This document shows, piece after piece, positions 44,964 through 54,073 of a DNA stretch of 64,000 nt (within the stretch, counting starts at the first letter, position 1; each line of letters begins with the position of its first letter). The stretch is from assembly GCF_009909235.1 (NCBI RefSeq), contig NZ_JAAAPO010000006.1, positions 62,001 through 126,000 on the forward strand. The letters run 5' to 3'. The translations under genes were made by a program, and so were the position numbers. Under the pieces are notes generated by a model. It was not told where the DNA came from. It ran no database searches and worked only from the letters and a program-made list of their open reading frames with translations. This DNA is from Novosphingobium ovatum. Its GTDB lineage: Bacteria > Pseudomonadota > Alphaproteobacteria > Sphingomonadales > Sphingomonadaceae.

Positions 44964-45734
44964 ATGACCACCTATGCCCCCAATGATGCGCCGCCGATAT
45001 CGCCCGTGCAGATGGCGCGATTGGGCATTCTGACGGTGGGCGCGGTGGCCACGGCGCTGGGCGGCATCGCCCTGATCCGCGCGGACGAGCGGCTGGGCAC
45101 GGCGCATCTGTCATGGGCCGAATTGCGCGCCCACCGCCCCGATCTCGTGCTGGAAGACGCACCCGGCGCACCGATCGCGGACGACGAGGCCACCTCCATC
45201 GCCAACCGCGCCCCCGGCGAAGGCGAGGACGCCCCCGCCCCCCGCTCCACCGCCAGCCCGTTCTCGGTGGACCGCTCGTTGGTGGTCAAACGCATCCTGC
45301 CGATCAGCGGCGCGATCAAATATGGCGAATGGCATTGGGACGAAAGCGGCGTGCCCGAAGGCCCGATCGTCATCGCCGTGGATCTTCAGGCCCGCGTCCT
45401 GTCGATCTTTCGCGGCGGGTACGAGATTGGCGCCGCGGCTGTGCTGCTGGGCACACAGGACAAACCCACCCCGCTGGGCGTCTTTCCCATCAGCCAAAAG
45501 AACAAGGACCACGTCTCCAGCCTGTATGACGCGCCGATGCCATACATGATGCGGCTGACCAATGACGGCATATCAATCCATGCGTCCAACGTGCGCAATG
45601 GCTATGCCAGCCACGGCTGCATCGGCGTGCCCCTGCCCTTTGCGCAAAAGCTGTTCGCCGCCGCCCGTCTGGGCGACAAGGTGTTCATCACCCGGGGCAA
45701 GAAAATCACGCTGGGCGACGCGCTGGTGGATTAA
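44964..45734 (+). CDS. L,D-transpeptidase (YkuD family)
   Basis: 256 residues if started at 44964; an ATG at 44931 in the same frame is the alternative and neither has a strong Shine-Dalgarno. The N-terminal span MARLGILTVGAVATALGGIALI would anchor it in the inner membrane. The catalytic site is SHGCIGVP with the preceding IHASNVRNG (HxnG, SHGC), the diagnostic YkuD pattern. It would crosslink peptidoglycan stems or attach lipoprotein. Upstream sequence TTAA-N7-GTAAC is close to the CtrA site TTAA-N7-TTAA, suggesting cell-cycle control. It overlaps tilS, which converges, by 4 bp. Confidence 0.88.
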   Translation: MTTYAPNDAPPISPVQMARLGILTVGAVATALGGIALIRADERLGTAHLSWAELRAHRPDLVLEDAPGAPIADDEATSIANRAPGEGEDAPAPRSTASPFSVDRSLVVKRILPISGAIKYGEWHWDESGVPEGPIVIAVDLQARVLSIFRGGYEIGAAAVLLGTQDKPTPLGVFPISQKNKDHVSSLYDAPMPYMMRLTNDGISIHASNVRNGYASHGCIGVPLPFAQKLFAAARLGDKVFITRGKKITLGDALVD

Positions 45735-46699
45735 GCGGGCGGCGTCCGACGTTTGGGCGCCCGGACAAAGCTGAACGCGCCGGGCATCGGCCGCACGATC
45801 AGATCGCCAATCGGCGCGGGCTGGCGCGCCATCAACAGGTCAAAGGCGCGGGCCAGTACGCTGCCGCGCGGTGCCTCTCCGGTGATGTCGCACACCACCC
45901 GTGCCATGACGCGCAGGGCAATCGCGCGCGGGGCAACGGGGCGATAGATCACGCCCAAGCCTTCGCGCTGCACGCGGGCGCGGTATTCCATGTCGGCGGC
46001 CCAATCCAGAGCGGCATCGGCATCGGCCAGATGGCCCGCCGCACGGCTCCACGCGGGTACGTCGATCCAGTCGGCATCAGCCAGCGCCCCGCGCACCCGC
46101 ACGCGGTCAAAGGCCGGATTGCGGTTGCTGGGATCATCCACCGCCGCCACACCAGCCTGAGCCACCACCGCCGCCAATTCCGCCCGCCGCCAATGCAGCA
46201 CCGGGCGCACCAGCAACAAATCAGCCCCCGGCACGGGCGCGCGGTCACGCACCCCGGCCAGCCCCGCCACGCCACTGGCCCGGTTCAACCGCATTACCAG
46301 CGTTTCTGCCTGATCATCGGAATGATGTGCGGTGGCCAGCGCGGCGATGCCCTGCGCCTCCATCCACTGCGCCAACGCGGCGTAACGCGCGGCGCGGGCC
46401 TCGGCCTGCATATTGCCATCGGCCACGGTGATCGTCAGCGTGGCGTGCGGCACACCGATCCGCGCGCACAAATCGGCCACCATCGCCGCCTCGGCCGCGC
46501 TGTCGGCGCGCAACCCATGGTCCACGGTGGCCGCCCGCACCGCGCCGGGCCGTGCCTGCGCCGCCATCAGCAACAGCGCCAGACTGTCCGGCCCGCCCGA
46601 TACCGCCACGCCCAGAATGGCCTGCGCGTCCGCGTCCCCTTCGGGCCAGACGCGCGCCAAGTCTTGCGCAAAACGCTCGATCACGTGGCTCAGTTGCAC
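45731..46699 (-). CDS. tilS: tRNA(Ile)-lysidine synthase
   Basis: 322 residues. The PP-loop ATPase motif VSGGPDSLAL near residue 33 and ATVDHGLRADSA are diagnostic. It changes the wobble C of tRNA-Ile(CAU) to lysidine so that AUA is read. The protein is short for TilS (430 in E. coli), lacking most of the C-terminal substrate domains, a common alphaproteobacterial form. It overlaps the YbgF-like gene by 10 bp and forms an operon with it. Confidence 0.93.
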   Translation of the reverse strand: MQLSHVIERFAQDLARVWPEGDADAQAILGVAVSGGPDSLALLLMAAQARPGAVRAATVDHGLRADSAAEAAMVADLCARIGVPHATLTITVADGNMQAEARAARYAALAQWMEAQGIAALATAHHSDDQAETLVMRLNRASGVAGLAGVRDRAPVPGADLLLVRPVLHWRRAELAAVVAQAGVAAVDDPSNRNPAFDRVRVRGALADADWIDVPAWSRAAGHLADADAALDWAADMEYRARVQREGLGVIYRPVAPRAIALRVMARVVCDITGEAPRGSVLARAFDLLMARQPAPIGDLIVRPMPGAFSFVRAPKRRTPPA

Positions 46700-47619
46700 T
46701 TCACCTGCGTGCGCACCTCGTCATACTGGCCCTTCAGTCGGCCAGTCGCCTCAGGCTGGTAATGGTCGGCAAATTCGGCCAGCGCGATGCAGGCGCGGTT
46801 GGTGTCCTTGATCCGCACCATCGTGTCGGCCAACAGCAGCAGGCTGTCGGACGCGCGGGCCCCGCGACGGTCGGCGCGATAGTTCTGGGCAAACCACAGC
46901 GCGGCGTCATTCGGCCTGCCATCGTCCAGCAGTGCCCGGCCCAGCAGGTTGCGGGCAAAGCTGATGCGCTTGTGGTTGGGGTAACGGTCGACAAACAGCT
47001 TCAACTGCTGCGCCGCCTCGGGATAGAACTTGGCCTCCCACAGCTTGTAGCCATAGGTGTATTCGTCCTCACCGACGTCCCCTGTGTCGGGCTTGACGAT
47101 CGCCTTGACCGCCGCGACGCGCGCCGCCGACGGCTTGGCCACAGGGCCAGCGGGCGCAGGCTTGGGCGCGGCCAAAGGCTTGAGCGGGGCGGGTTGCGGC
47201 GCCGGCAAAGGTTGCGCGACCGGGGCAGGCTGGGGCTGGATCACCGGCTGTTGCGCGGCAACGGCGGCAGCGCGCGCCTCGGCCATGCGGACGCGGTTGG
47301 ACAATTCCTCGACCTGCGCGGTCAGGCGGGCATTTTGGGCCTCCATCGCGTCCATGCGGGTCAACAGATCGGTGACGGCGGTGGTGGCGGGGGCCGGTGC
47401 CGGGCCGCCGCCCTGTTGCGCATCGCGCGGAAAGAATTGCGGATCGCCGCCGGGGAACACCTGACGCTGCAACGCCTTGACCTCAGCCTCGATCTTGCGC
47501 AGGCGCAGGTCCAAACTGTTGCCATCCTGCGCCAGCGCCGGGATCCCCGCCAGTGAGCCAACGCCCACCAGCGCGATCATCGCCACGCCTGCCTTATGCC
47601 AAAGCCGCAGTTCCTTCAT
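46690..47619 (-). CDS. YbgF/CpoB-like tetratricopeptide protein
   Basis: 309 residues from the ATG at 47619 (MKELRLWHKAGVAMIALVGV, signal peptide ending ALAQ). A coiled-coil region (LDLRLRKIEAEVKALQRQV and VTDLLTRMDAMEAQNARLTAQVEEL) precedes a Pro/Ala linker, then TPR-like repeats YTYGYKLWEAKFYPEAAQQLKLFVDRYPNHK and following. This architecture is that of the Tol-Pal-associated CpoB/YbgF, a periplasmic factor coordinating outer-membrane constriction and peptidoglycan synthesis; here it lies with tilS rather than with the tol genes, so the name is by architecture. Confidence 0.72.
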   Translation of the reverse strand: MKELRLWHKAGVAMIALVGVGSLAGIPALAQDGNSLDLRLRKIEAEVKALQRQVFPGGDPQFFPRDAQQGGGPAPAPATTAVTDLLTRMDAMEAQNARLTAQVEELSNRVRMAEARAAAVAAQQPVIQPQPAPVAQPLPAPQPAPLKPLAAPKPAPAGPVAKPSAARVAAVKAIVKPDTGDVGEDEYTYGYKLWEAKFYPEAAQQLKLFVDRYPNHKRISFARNLLGRALLDDGRPNDAALWFAQNYRADRRGARASDSLLLLADTMVRIKDTNRACIALAEFADHYQPEATGRLKGQYDEVRTQVKCN

Positions 47620-47772
47620 GCTGTCACAGCTCCACTTGCCGGACGGGCCGCGTGACAAGACGCAAGGGCCGGTCCGTCTATCGCATTAACGGCTGATAAA
47701 GATGCCACAGGGCCGCCCTTCCTGTCGAGCGAGCCCCGTTCCTAAATGGTGGAATATCGCCCAGCCGAGCCC

Positions 47773-48780
47773 TTATTCAGCCGCAGGGACGGCCGGGGCC
47801 GCCACCACAGGCGTGGCTGCCGGCGCCGGGGTGGCGCTGGCGGTCACACGCGGCTTGGGCTTGGGCCGAGGCTTTGGCTTGGCCGCAGGGCTGGCGCTGG
47901 GCGTGGGCGCGGCGCCGGGGATCGGCGCGGCGCCACTGGCGGTAACCACAGGCGCGGCGCTGGCGGCCGCACTGGGCGCGGCCGAGGCCACCGCGGCCGC
48001 AGCAGCGGCGCTCGCGCGGGCCAGCAACGCCTGCGCCGACACCGGCACATCGCGGATCATTTCAGACTTGTCCGACAGATGCGGGATCACCTGACCGCCC
48101 ACGGTAATGTCGATCACATCCGGGCGCCCGGTACGGATCAACGGCGCGGGCGCGTCTGACGGCAGGGTAAAGCTCTCGCCCTTGGTCATCAGCTTTTCCA
48201 GATAGACCGTCCCGGCCTGATCATAGATCCGCACCCAGATGTTGTCGTCCTGCGCCGTGAAGACCACCGGCCCGGCTGGCTGCGTCGCGGCCACGCTGGG
48301 CAGCGCGCTCACGGCCGCGCTGGCCGTCTCGTCCGGCAACAGCGAGGGCAACCCGGCGGCACCGGGCAGCGTGCTTTGCCACCAAGCGAAACCGCCGATG
48401 CCCACCACCAGCGCCACCGCGCCCGCGATCATGGCGAAACGCGCGCTGGGCACGCGGGCCGGATCACCGGGGGCAAAGGCAGGCGCGGTCGGCAGATCGG
48501 CCAATGGCGCGGCGCCACGATAATCGGCCGACATCGCCCGCACGATCGTCTCTTCGTCCAGCCCAACCTGACGGGCATAGGAACGCGCGAAACCCACCGC
48601 ATAAGTACGCCCCGGCAGGCTGGCGAAATCGCCCGCTTCCAGCGCGATCAGGTGGCGTTCGGGAATGCGGGTTGCGGCGGCAATGTCCGTCACACTCAAC
48701 CCCAAAGCCTGCCGCGCAGCCACCAGTTTGCCGCTGGCCGTTGAGGGTGTCATCTGCACGTCCGTATCGTCCCCGCCCAT
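47773..48780 (-). CDS. RodZ-like HTH / transmembrane / DUF4115 protein
   Basis: 335 residues when started at 48780 (MGGDDTDVQM); the frame is open to 48933 without support. The order is: N-terminal HTH (LVAARQALGLSVTDIAAATRIPERHLIALEAGDF), a span MIAGAVALVVGIGGFAWW at about 113-130, then the DUF4115-type domain (NIWVRIYDQAGTVYLEKLMTKGESFTLP ... GRPDVIDITVGG), as in RodZ, the cytoskeletal linker of rod shape. The C-terminus is a long Ala/Pro/Lys low-complexity tail. It sits downstream of ptsP on the same strand. Confidence 0.82.
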   Translation of the reverse strand: MGGDDTDVQMTPSTASGKLVAARQALGLSVTDIAAATRIPERHLIALEAGDFASLPGRTYAVGFARSYARQVGLDEETIVRAMSADYRGAAPLADLPTAPAFAPGDPARVPSARFAMIAGAVALVVGIGGFAWWQSTLPGAAGLPSLLPDETASAAVSALPSVAATQPAGPVVFTAQDDNIWVRIYDQAGTVYLEKLMTKGESFTLPSDAPAPLIRTGRPDVIDITVGGQVIPHLSDKSEMIRDVPVSAQALLARASAAAAAAVASAAPSAAASAAPVVTASGAAPIPGAAPTPSASPAAKPKPRPKPKPRVTASATPAPAATPVVAAPAVPAAE

Positions 48781-49005
48781 AATAATCCCAATGCCCGGTT
48801 TGCGTCCCCGAACGGGACACAAAGGGATAAGCACATAAAAGTCAACAGTCTTGCGGCGGTTGCGTCGTTGCGGCCGCACAAACCGCGCGCAGGTGCAGCG
48901 TGGGTGCGGAAATCGTTTCCAGCAACAATGCAACAGCCCCCATCACCCCCGGCCAGTGAGGCGAAACGGGGGCGGCGAAAACACTCTTTGGACGAACGGC
49001 GCGAA

Positions 49006-51309
49006 TCAGTCGGCCAACAGGTCGCGCTCGACCGCCCATGCCATCAGCGTGCCGCGCATGTCGGCGGGCGGATTGGCCAGCCATCCAGCCATCGCGGCGG
49101 TGATCTCGGGCAGGTTGACCTTGCTCACCAGCGCCTTGGTCGGCCCGACCGAGGCAGGCGTGATCGACAACTGCCGGATGCCCAGCCCCAGCAAGGCCAA
49201 AGCCTCGAGCTGACGCCCCCCCATTTCACCGCACACCGTCATCGGCACGTTATGGGCATGCCCTTCGGCGGCGATGCGGCGGATAAAGCGCAAGATGGCG
49301 GGCGAAAGCCAGTCATAGCGCTCGGCCAGCTTGGGATGGGAACGGTCGGCCGCCAACAGGAACTGCGTCAGGTCATTGGTGCCGATCGACAGGAACGACA
49401 GTTTGGGCAACAGGATGTCCAGCACCTCTGCCAGCGCGGGCACTTCCAGCATCGCGCCATATTTCACCGCCTCGGGCAAAGCCTTCTTCAGGTTGCGCAT
49501 ATGGGCGATCTGGCCCTCGAACACGGCCTTGGCCGCGTCAAACTCCCAAGGCTCGGAAATCATCGGGAACATGACGTGCAGCGTGCGTCCCGCCGCCGCC
49601 TCCAGCAGCGCGCGGGCCTGCACCTTGAGCAAGCCGTCCCGCTCCAGCGCCACGCGCAGCGCGCGCCAGCCCATCGCCGGGTTTTCCTCGTGGTCCTCAC
49701 CATCGTGACGCAGATAGGGCAGCGATTTGTCGCCACCGATATCAACCGTGCGAAAGATCACCGGCTTGGCCCCGGCCGAATCCATAACCTCGCGATAGAG
49801 GCGCGTCTGCCGCTCGCGGCTGGGCAGCGTGGCCGAGACCAGAAACTGGAACTCAGTCCGGAACAGGCCCACGCCATCCGCACCCGTCAGTTGCAGATTG
49901 GGCATATCCTCACGCAGGCCGGCGTTGATATTGACGACAATCCGCGTGCCATCGGCCGTCACCGGCTGAACTTCACGCAAGGCGGCATAGGTCGCCTGCC
50001 GCTCCCTGGTCTTGGCAAAGCGTTCGTCAAAGGCGATCGCCATGTCGCGCGTCGGCCGCACGAACAGCAATTGCTGATCCGCGTCCAGCAACAGCGGATC
50101 GCCCTCACGCACGATGCCGCGCAGGCTCTTGACCCGGCCCAGCACCGGAATGCCCATCGCCCGCGCGACGATCACCACATGCGCCGTAAGCGAGCCTTCC
50201 TCCAGCACCACGCCCTTCAGGCGGCGCTTGTCATATTCCAGCAGTTCGGCCGGCCCCAGATTGCGGGCGATCAGGATCGCGTCAGACCGCAGCCCCATGC
50301 TGGCCGCCGTGCCCAACTGGCCCGAAACGATGCGCAACAGGCGGTTCGACAGATCCTCCAGATCATGCATCCGGTCGGCCAACAGCGGATCGTCGATCTG
50401 GCGCATGCGCATGCGGGTGCGCTGCTGCACACGCTCGATCGCGGCCTCGGCGGTCAGGCCGCTGTCGATCGCCTCGTTGATCCGGCGGCTCCAGCCTTCG
50501 TCATAGGCGAACATCTTGTACGTCTCGAGCACTTCCTCATGCTCGCCACCCACGCCAAACTCGGCTTGGCCTGCCATGCGGTCGATCTGCTCGCGCATTT
50601 TGTCAAAGGCCATATATACGCGCTGACGCTCGGCCTCGGTGTCCTCGGCCATGACGTGTTCGATGGTGATGCGCGGCTGGTGGAACACCGCCACGCCGCT
50701 GGCCAGCCCCTTGACCAGCGTCAGGCCGCGCAACTGCTCCGGCCCGGTCTGGGCGGCGGTCAGGCCCAGCGCCTCTTCCTCGTCCACCAGTTCGGCATTG
50801 GCGATCAGTTCGGACAGCACCATGGCCACCGTCTGCAACGCCTCGATCTCCACCTCTTCGTACCGGCGGGGATCGACATGCTGCACACAGACCACCCCGA
50901 CACAGCGTTCGCGCCGCACAATGGGCACGCCCGCGAACGAGTGGAACTTGTCCTCGCCCGTTTCGGGGCGGTACGAGAAATCAGGGTGCGCGGCAGCTTC
51001 GGCCAGGTTCAGCATTTCCGCCTTGGCGGCGATGGTGCCGACCAACCCTTCGCCGATGGCCATGCGGGTGACGTGGACCGCCTCCTGCGCCAACCCGCGC
51101 GTGGCGAACAGTTCCAGCATCCCCTCGCGCAGCAGGTAGATCGAGCACACCTCGCTATCGAGACTTTCGCCGATCACCTCGACCACGGTGTTCAGTTTGG
51201 CCTGCGCATGGCTGCGCGATGCCATCACCTCATGCAGGCGGGTCAGGATGGTGCGGGCGGCCTTGACCGCGCTGGAAGTGGTGGTCGGGCCCAGAGGTGC
51301 GTTGGTCAT
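49006..51309 (-). CDS. ptsP: phosphoenolpyruvate-protein phosphotransferase PtsP (EI-Ntr)
   Basis: 767 residues from the ATG at 51309 (MTNAPLGPTTTSS); the upstream 19 codons do not fit. An N-terminal GAF domain (about 20-160, with FATRGLAQEAV and FAGVPIVRRERCVGVVCVQH) precedes the EI part: the phospho-His is in GSLTAHVVIVARAMGIPV, GLFRTEFQFLVS and the PEP-site Cys in TVCGEMGGR follow. It starts the nitrogen-related phosphotransfer chain by taking phosphate from PEP and handing it to an NPr protein. The GAF domain likely senses a nitrogen metabolite such as glutamine. Confidence 0.96.
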   Translation of the reverse strand: MTNAPLGPTTTSSAVKAARTILTRLHEVMASRSHAQAKLNTVVEVIGESLDSEVCSIYLLREGMLELFATRGLAQEAVHVTRMAIGEGLVGTIAAKAEMLNLAEAAAHPDFSYRPETGEDKFHSFAGVPIVRRERCVGVVCVQHVDPRRYEEVEIEALQTVAMVLSELIANAELVDEEEALGLTAAQTGPEQLRGLTLVKGLASGVAVFHQPRITIEHVMAEDTEAERQRVYMAFDKMREQIDRMAGQAEFGVGGEHEEVLETYKMFAYDEGWSRRINEAIDSGLTAEAAIERVQQRTRMRMRQIDDPLLADRMHDLEDLSNRLLRIVSGQLGTAASMGLRSDAILIARNLGPAELLEYDKRRLKGVVLEEGSLTAHVVIVARAMGIPVLGRVKSLRGIVREGDPLLLDADQQLLFVRPTRDMAIAFDERFAKTRERQATYAALREVQPVTADGTRIVVNINAGLREDMPNLQLTGADGVGLFRTEFQFLVSATLPSRERQTRLYREVMDSAGAKPVIFRTVDIGGDKSLPYLRHDGEDHEENPAMGWRALRVALERDGLLKVQARALLEAAAGRTLHVMFPMISEPWEFDAAKAVFEGQIAHMRNLKKALPEAVKYGAMLEVPALAEVLDILLPKLSFLSIGTNDLTQFLLAADRSHPKLAERYDWLSPAILRFIRRIAAEGHAHNVPMTVCGEMGGRQLEALALLGLGIRQLSITPASVGPTKALVSKVNLPEITAAMAGWLANPPADMRGTLMAWAVERDLLAD

Positions 51310-51509
51310 GCCCCATGGGTTAGCCCATGTTGCGCGCTTTGCAAACGCGCCAGCAAGGGCAAGCACATCCGAATTCGCCCCAGGAAAACGTTTTTTCTGT
51401 CGATGATGGTTCCTTTGGCCACATCAGACGCAAAACCGGCGCCGCAGCCTCATCGCCACAGCGCCGGTACGATCTTTCGGGACTCTACGACATGTTCATG
51501 CCGAAGGTC

Positions 51510-51665
51510 TCAACCGTGCGACAATTCGTCCTTGATCCGCAGCTTCTGCTTCTTAAGAGCCTTGATCATCGAGAGGTCCGGCGGGCGGCGGGTCATTTCC
51601 TGCTGAATGCGCTTTTCCAGACCGGCGTGCTTGGTCAACAATGCGCTGGCATGCGATGATTCCAT
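51510..51665 (-). CDS. YdcH/DUF465 small protein
   Basis: 51 residues from the ATG at 51665 with AGGAGAGT upstream; the long open frame to 51899 is not needed. The sequence MESSHASALLTKHAGLEKRIQQEM then PPDLSMIKALKKQKLRIKDEL is a DUF465 helical hairpin ending in the conserved LKKQKLxxKD. Function unknown. One of three such genes in the window. Confidence 0.85.
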   Translation of the reverse strand: MESSHASALLTKHAGLEKRIQQEMTRRPPDLSMIKALKKQKLRIKDELSHG

Positions 51666-52123
51666 AGGGACACTCTCCTGCGTATAGCGGCCCCCTGACC
51701 ATCGCGTCCCGCCTGCCTCGATTGCCCTGAGACCGGCGTGGCGTGTGGCGGGCGCCTGTTGCAACCCCCCTCGCGAAAACGGCCGCCGGTGGCCAATGGC
51801 CCACAGGCAAACACCGTTGCACCGGCCTTCGACATGGCTGACTTGGCAAAGATCGCCAGTGACCATCGGCGCGCCACAATGGCGCCCATCTCGAATCAAC
51901 GACCATGTTTGTCAGCCGGTGCGATTGTCATGGAAACACAGAAAGCCTATCGTGCGAAGCCCTTTCGGAGTCTTACGGGACAAGCCGTGGTTTTTTGCGA
52001 CAGGTTGTTTGCCATTGTGACCTACGATGTGTGCCATGATGACAGCTACCTTCGCCCCGCAGTGCTGCGGGGCGCGGAGACTGACCGCAGCCAGGGGACG
52101 ACATATGCACAAAAGGACCAGGC
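51666..52123. promoter_or_regulatory. 458-bp divergent region between two DUF465 genes
   Basis: Overlapping open frames on both strands (51738-52127 plus; 51912-52401 minus) have no recognisable product. A hairpin CGCCCCGCA / TGCGGGGCG with a GTGC loop lies at 52053-52074, about 50 bp before the plus-strand DUF465 start, probably in its leader. Confidence 0.4.
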
Positions 52124-52321
52124 ATGACCGAAGATGAAATGCGCAAGCAGCTGGAGATGCTGCGCGTGGAGCATCGCGATTTGCATGCCGCCATTGATGC
52201 GCTGAGCGAGTCCAATGCCGCCGACCAGATGCAACTGGCCCGGCTCAAGCGGCGCAAGCTGAAGGTGAAGGACCAGATGGCGCTGATCGAGGATTTCCTG
52301 ATCCCCGACATCATCGCCTGA
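52124..52321 (+). CDS. YdcH/DUF465 small protein
   Basis: 65 residues, MTEDEMRKQLEMLRVEHRDLHAAIDALSES and ending with LARLKRRKLKVKDQM ... LIP. The EHRDLxxxI helix and LKRRKLxxKD motif are the DUF465 signature. Divergent from the smaller DUF465 gene at 51510. Confidence 0.88.
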   Translation: MTEDEMRKQLEMLRVEHRDLHAAIDALSESNAADQMQLARLKRRKLKVKDQMALIEDFLIPDIIA

Positions 52322-52585
52322 TCCGCCAAAACGTCGCCCCATGCGGCAGCAAGGGGCCGGCAGGCCCCACTTTTTCCGGCACTGCGCCGCAATTTGCCCA
52401 ATTAACCCCGCATTGCGATCCCATTGGGTTTCTTGACCGCGATCAATGAACCGCCCCTGCACATGAGCGATGGGACACCCGGCCGCGCTGCACTGTCCCA
52501 TAATTGGACTGTCCCGTTTCGGGAAACGCCCACATCGGCCGAATCATTGTCACCGATTGCAGTCAGTGGTTAACGCAATCTTGCC

Positions 52586-53047
52586 ATGACACTGACAAAC
52601 AACATCAACCCCCGCATCGTCGAAGGGCTTTACTGCGAGGCACTTGTCCTGTCGGATGAGGTCCGCGCCGCCTTTGACCTGTCCGGGCGCATCGAGGAAA
52701 CCGGCACCAACGAGGATGCCGCCCGCATCGCCCTGTCGTGCGAGGCGTTGCGCACCACCACCCGCATGATGCATGCGGTGGCCTGGTTGCTTAACCACCG
52801 CGCCTATTTCATGGGCGAACTCAGCGAGTTCCAATTGCGCCGCTATGGCCGATTGGCCCCGGACTTTCCCGCCGCCGATCCTGAACGGCTGGCGCTGGTG
52901 GGGCAGGACATCCGCGAACTGATCACCGCGACCGAACATTTCTATGCCCGCCTGCTGCGCATCGACCGCAGTTGGCGCGAACCGCAGCCCGGCAATGACA
53001 GCGCAATCGACCGCTTGCGTGCGCGGTTGAATCAGGCCGTCGCCTAA
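52586..53047 (+). CDS. rcdA: RcdA-like regulator (DUF1465)
   Basis: 153 residues starting MTLTNNINPRIVEGLYCEALVLSDEVRAAFD. The helical bundle with LYxEALVLxDEVR and MMHAVAWLLNHRAYFMGELS matches DUF1465, the family of Caulobacter RcdA, an adaptor of the ClpXP protease that helps degrade the cell-cycle regulator CtrA. The upstream region has GGTTAAC-N6-TTGC, a poor half-match to a CtrA site. Function is assigned by family. Confidence 0.82.
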   Translation: MTLTNNINPRIVEGLYCEALVLSDEVRAAFDLSGRIEETGTNEDAARIALSCEALRTTTRMMHAVAWLLNHRAYFMGELSEFQLRRYGRLAPDFPAADPERLALVGQDIRELITATEHFYARLLRIDRSWREPQPGNDSAIDRLRARLNQAVA

Positions 53048-53158
53048 GGCCCGCAACGGCCAGACAGGGGGCGATTGATGGCGTCGCCCCATGTCCGGCC
53101 CGCCCCCGCACATTGATCATCTCGACAGGCGGGCCCGCAATGCCCATATGCACCGCGC

Positions 53159-54073
53159 ATGAGCCTGCCCCCAAAGCCTTGGCCAACCGGCACCCTTGAA
53201 CGCCCAGAGCGGCTGGTGGCGCGCGTGCTGGCCCCCAACGCCTCGCCCTATACGTTTACCGGCACGCAGACCTATCTGGTGGGCGACGCGCAAGGTCTGG
53301 TGGTGATCGATCCCGGCCCGGACGATGCCGTCCATCTGGCCGCGTTGCGCGCCGCGATTGGCGACACCCGCGTGATCGCGATTGCCTGCACCCACACCCA
53401 TCGCGACCATTCGCCCGGCGCCGCACCGCTGGCCGCGCATACCGGCGCGCCGATCATTGGCTGCGCCCCGTTAACCATGGATGACGATGGCCCCCGCGCT
53501 GACGCGGCCTTTGACGTCTCCTATCGCCCCGACTCGGTGATGGGGGACGGCGATGTGATCGAGGGCACCGATTTTGCCCTGCGCGCCATCGCCACCCCCG
53601 GCCATACCAGCAACCATTTGTGTTACGCGCTGGAGGTGGGGGGCGACGCGCCCCCGGTGCTGTTCACCGGCGACCATGTGATGGGCTGGTCCACCAGTGT
53701 CGTGGCCCCACCCGATGGCGACATGGCCGACTATCTGGCCAGTCTGGAACGCCTGTACGCCCGCGAGGACCGCCTGTATTATCCCGCCCACGGCCCGGTG
53801 ATCGACCGCCCGCGCCAATTGGTGCGCGGCATGATCGGCCACCGCCGCAGCCGTGAACGGCAAATCCTGAACCTGCTGGCAGAGACGAGCCATGCCGCGC
53901 CCCTGCCCATTGCCGACATGGTGGCACGCATGTATCGCGGGCTGGACGAACGTTTGTGGGGGGCGGCCGGCCGTTCGGTGCTGGCCCACCTGATCGATCT
54001 GGAACGGCGTGACATGGCGGTGCGGCACAGCGACACCCATTGGGCGCCGGCCAAGGGAGGTTTGAATGAGTGA
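53159..54073 (+). CDS. MBL-fold metallo-hydrolase, LACTB2-like
   Basis: 304 residues. The metal-binding motif THTHRDHSPGA (HxHxDH) is at about residue 80, followed by TPGHTSNHLCY and FTGDHVMGW. The C-terminal segment ADMVARMYRGLDERLWGAAGRSVLAHLIDLERRDMA is the winged-helix region of LACTB2-type proteins, whose members act as nucleases or thioesterases. The stop overlaps the nadA start by 8 bp, so the two are co-transcribed. Confidence 0.9.
   Translation: MSLPPKPWPTGTLERPERLVARVLAPNASPYTFTGTQTYLVGDAQGLVVIDPGPDDAVHLAALRAAIGDTRVIAIACTHTHRDHSPGAAPLAAHTGAPIIGCAPLTMDDDGPRADAAFDVSYRPDSVMGDGDVIEGTDFALRAIATPGHTSNHLCYALEVGGDAPPVLFTGDHVMGWSTSVVAPPDGDMADYLASLERLYAREDRLYYPAHGPVIDRPRQLVRGMIGHRRSRERQILNLLAETSHAAPLPIADMVARMYRGLDERLWGAAGRSVLAHLIDLERRDMAVRHSDTHWAPAKGGLNE

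Noticed and set aside
48868..51606. 912-codon plus-strand frame opposite ptsP
   Set aside because: Antisense to ptsP; composition rich in His, Arg and Gln with no motifs.
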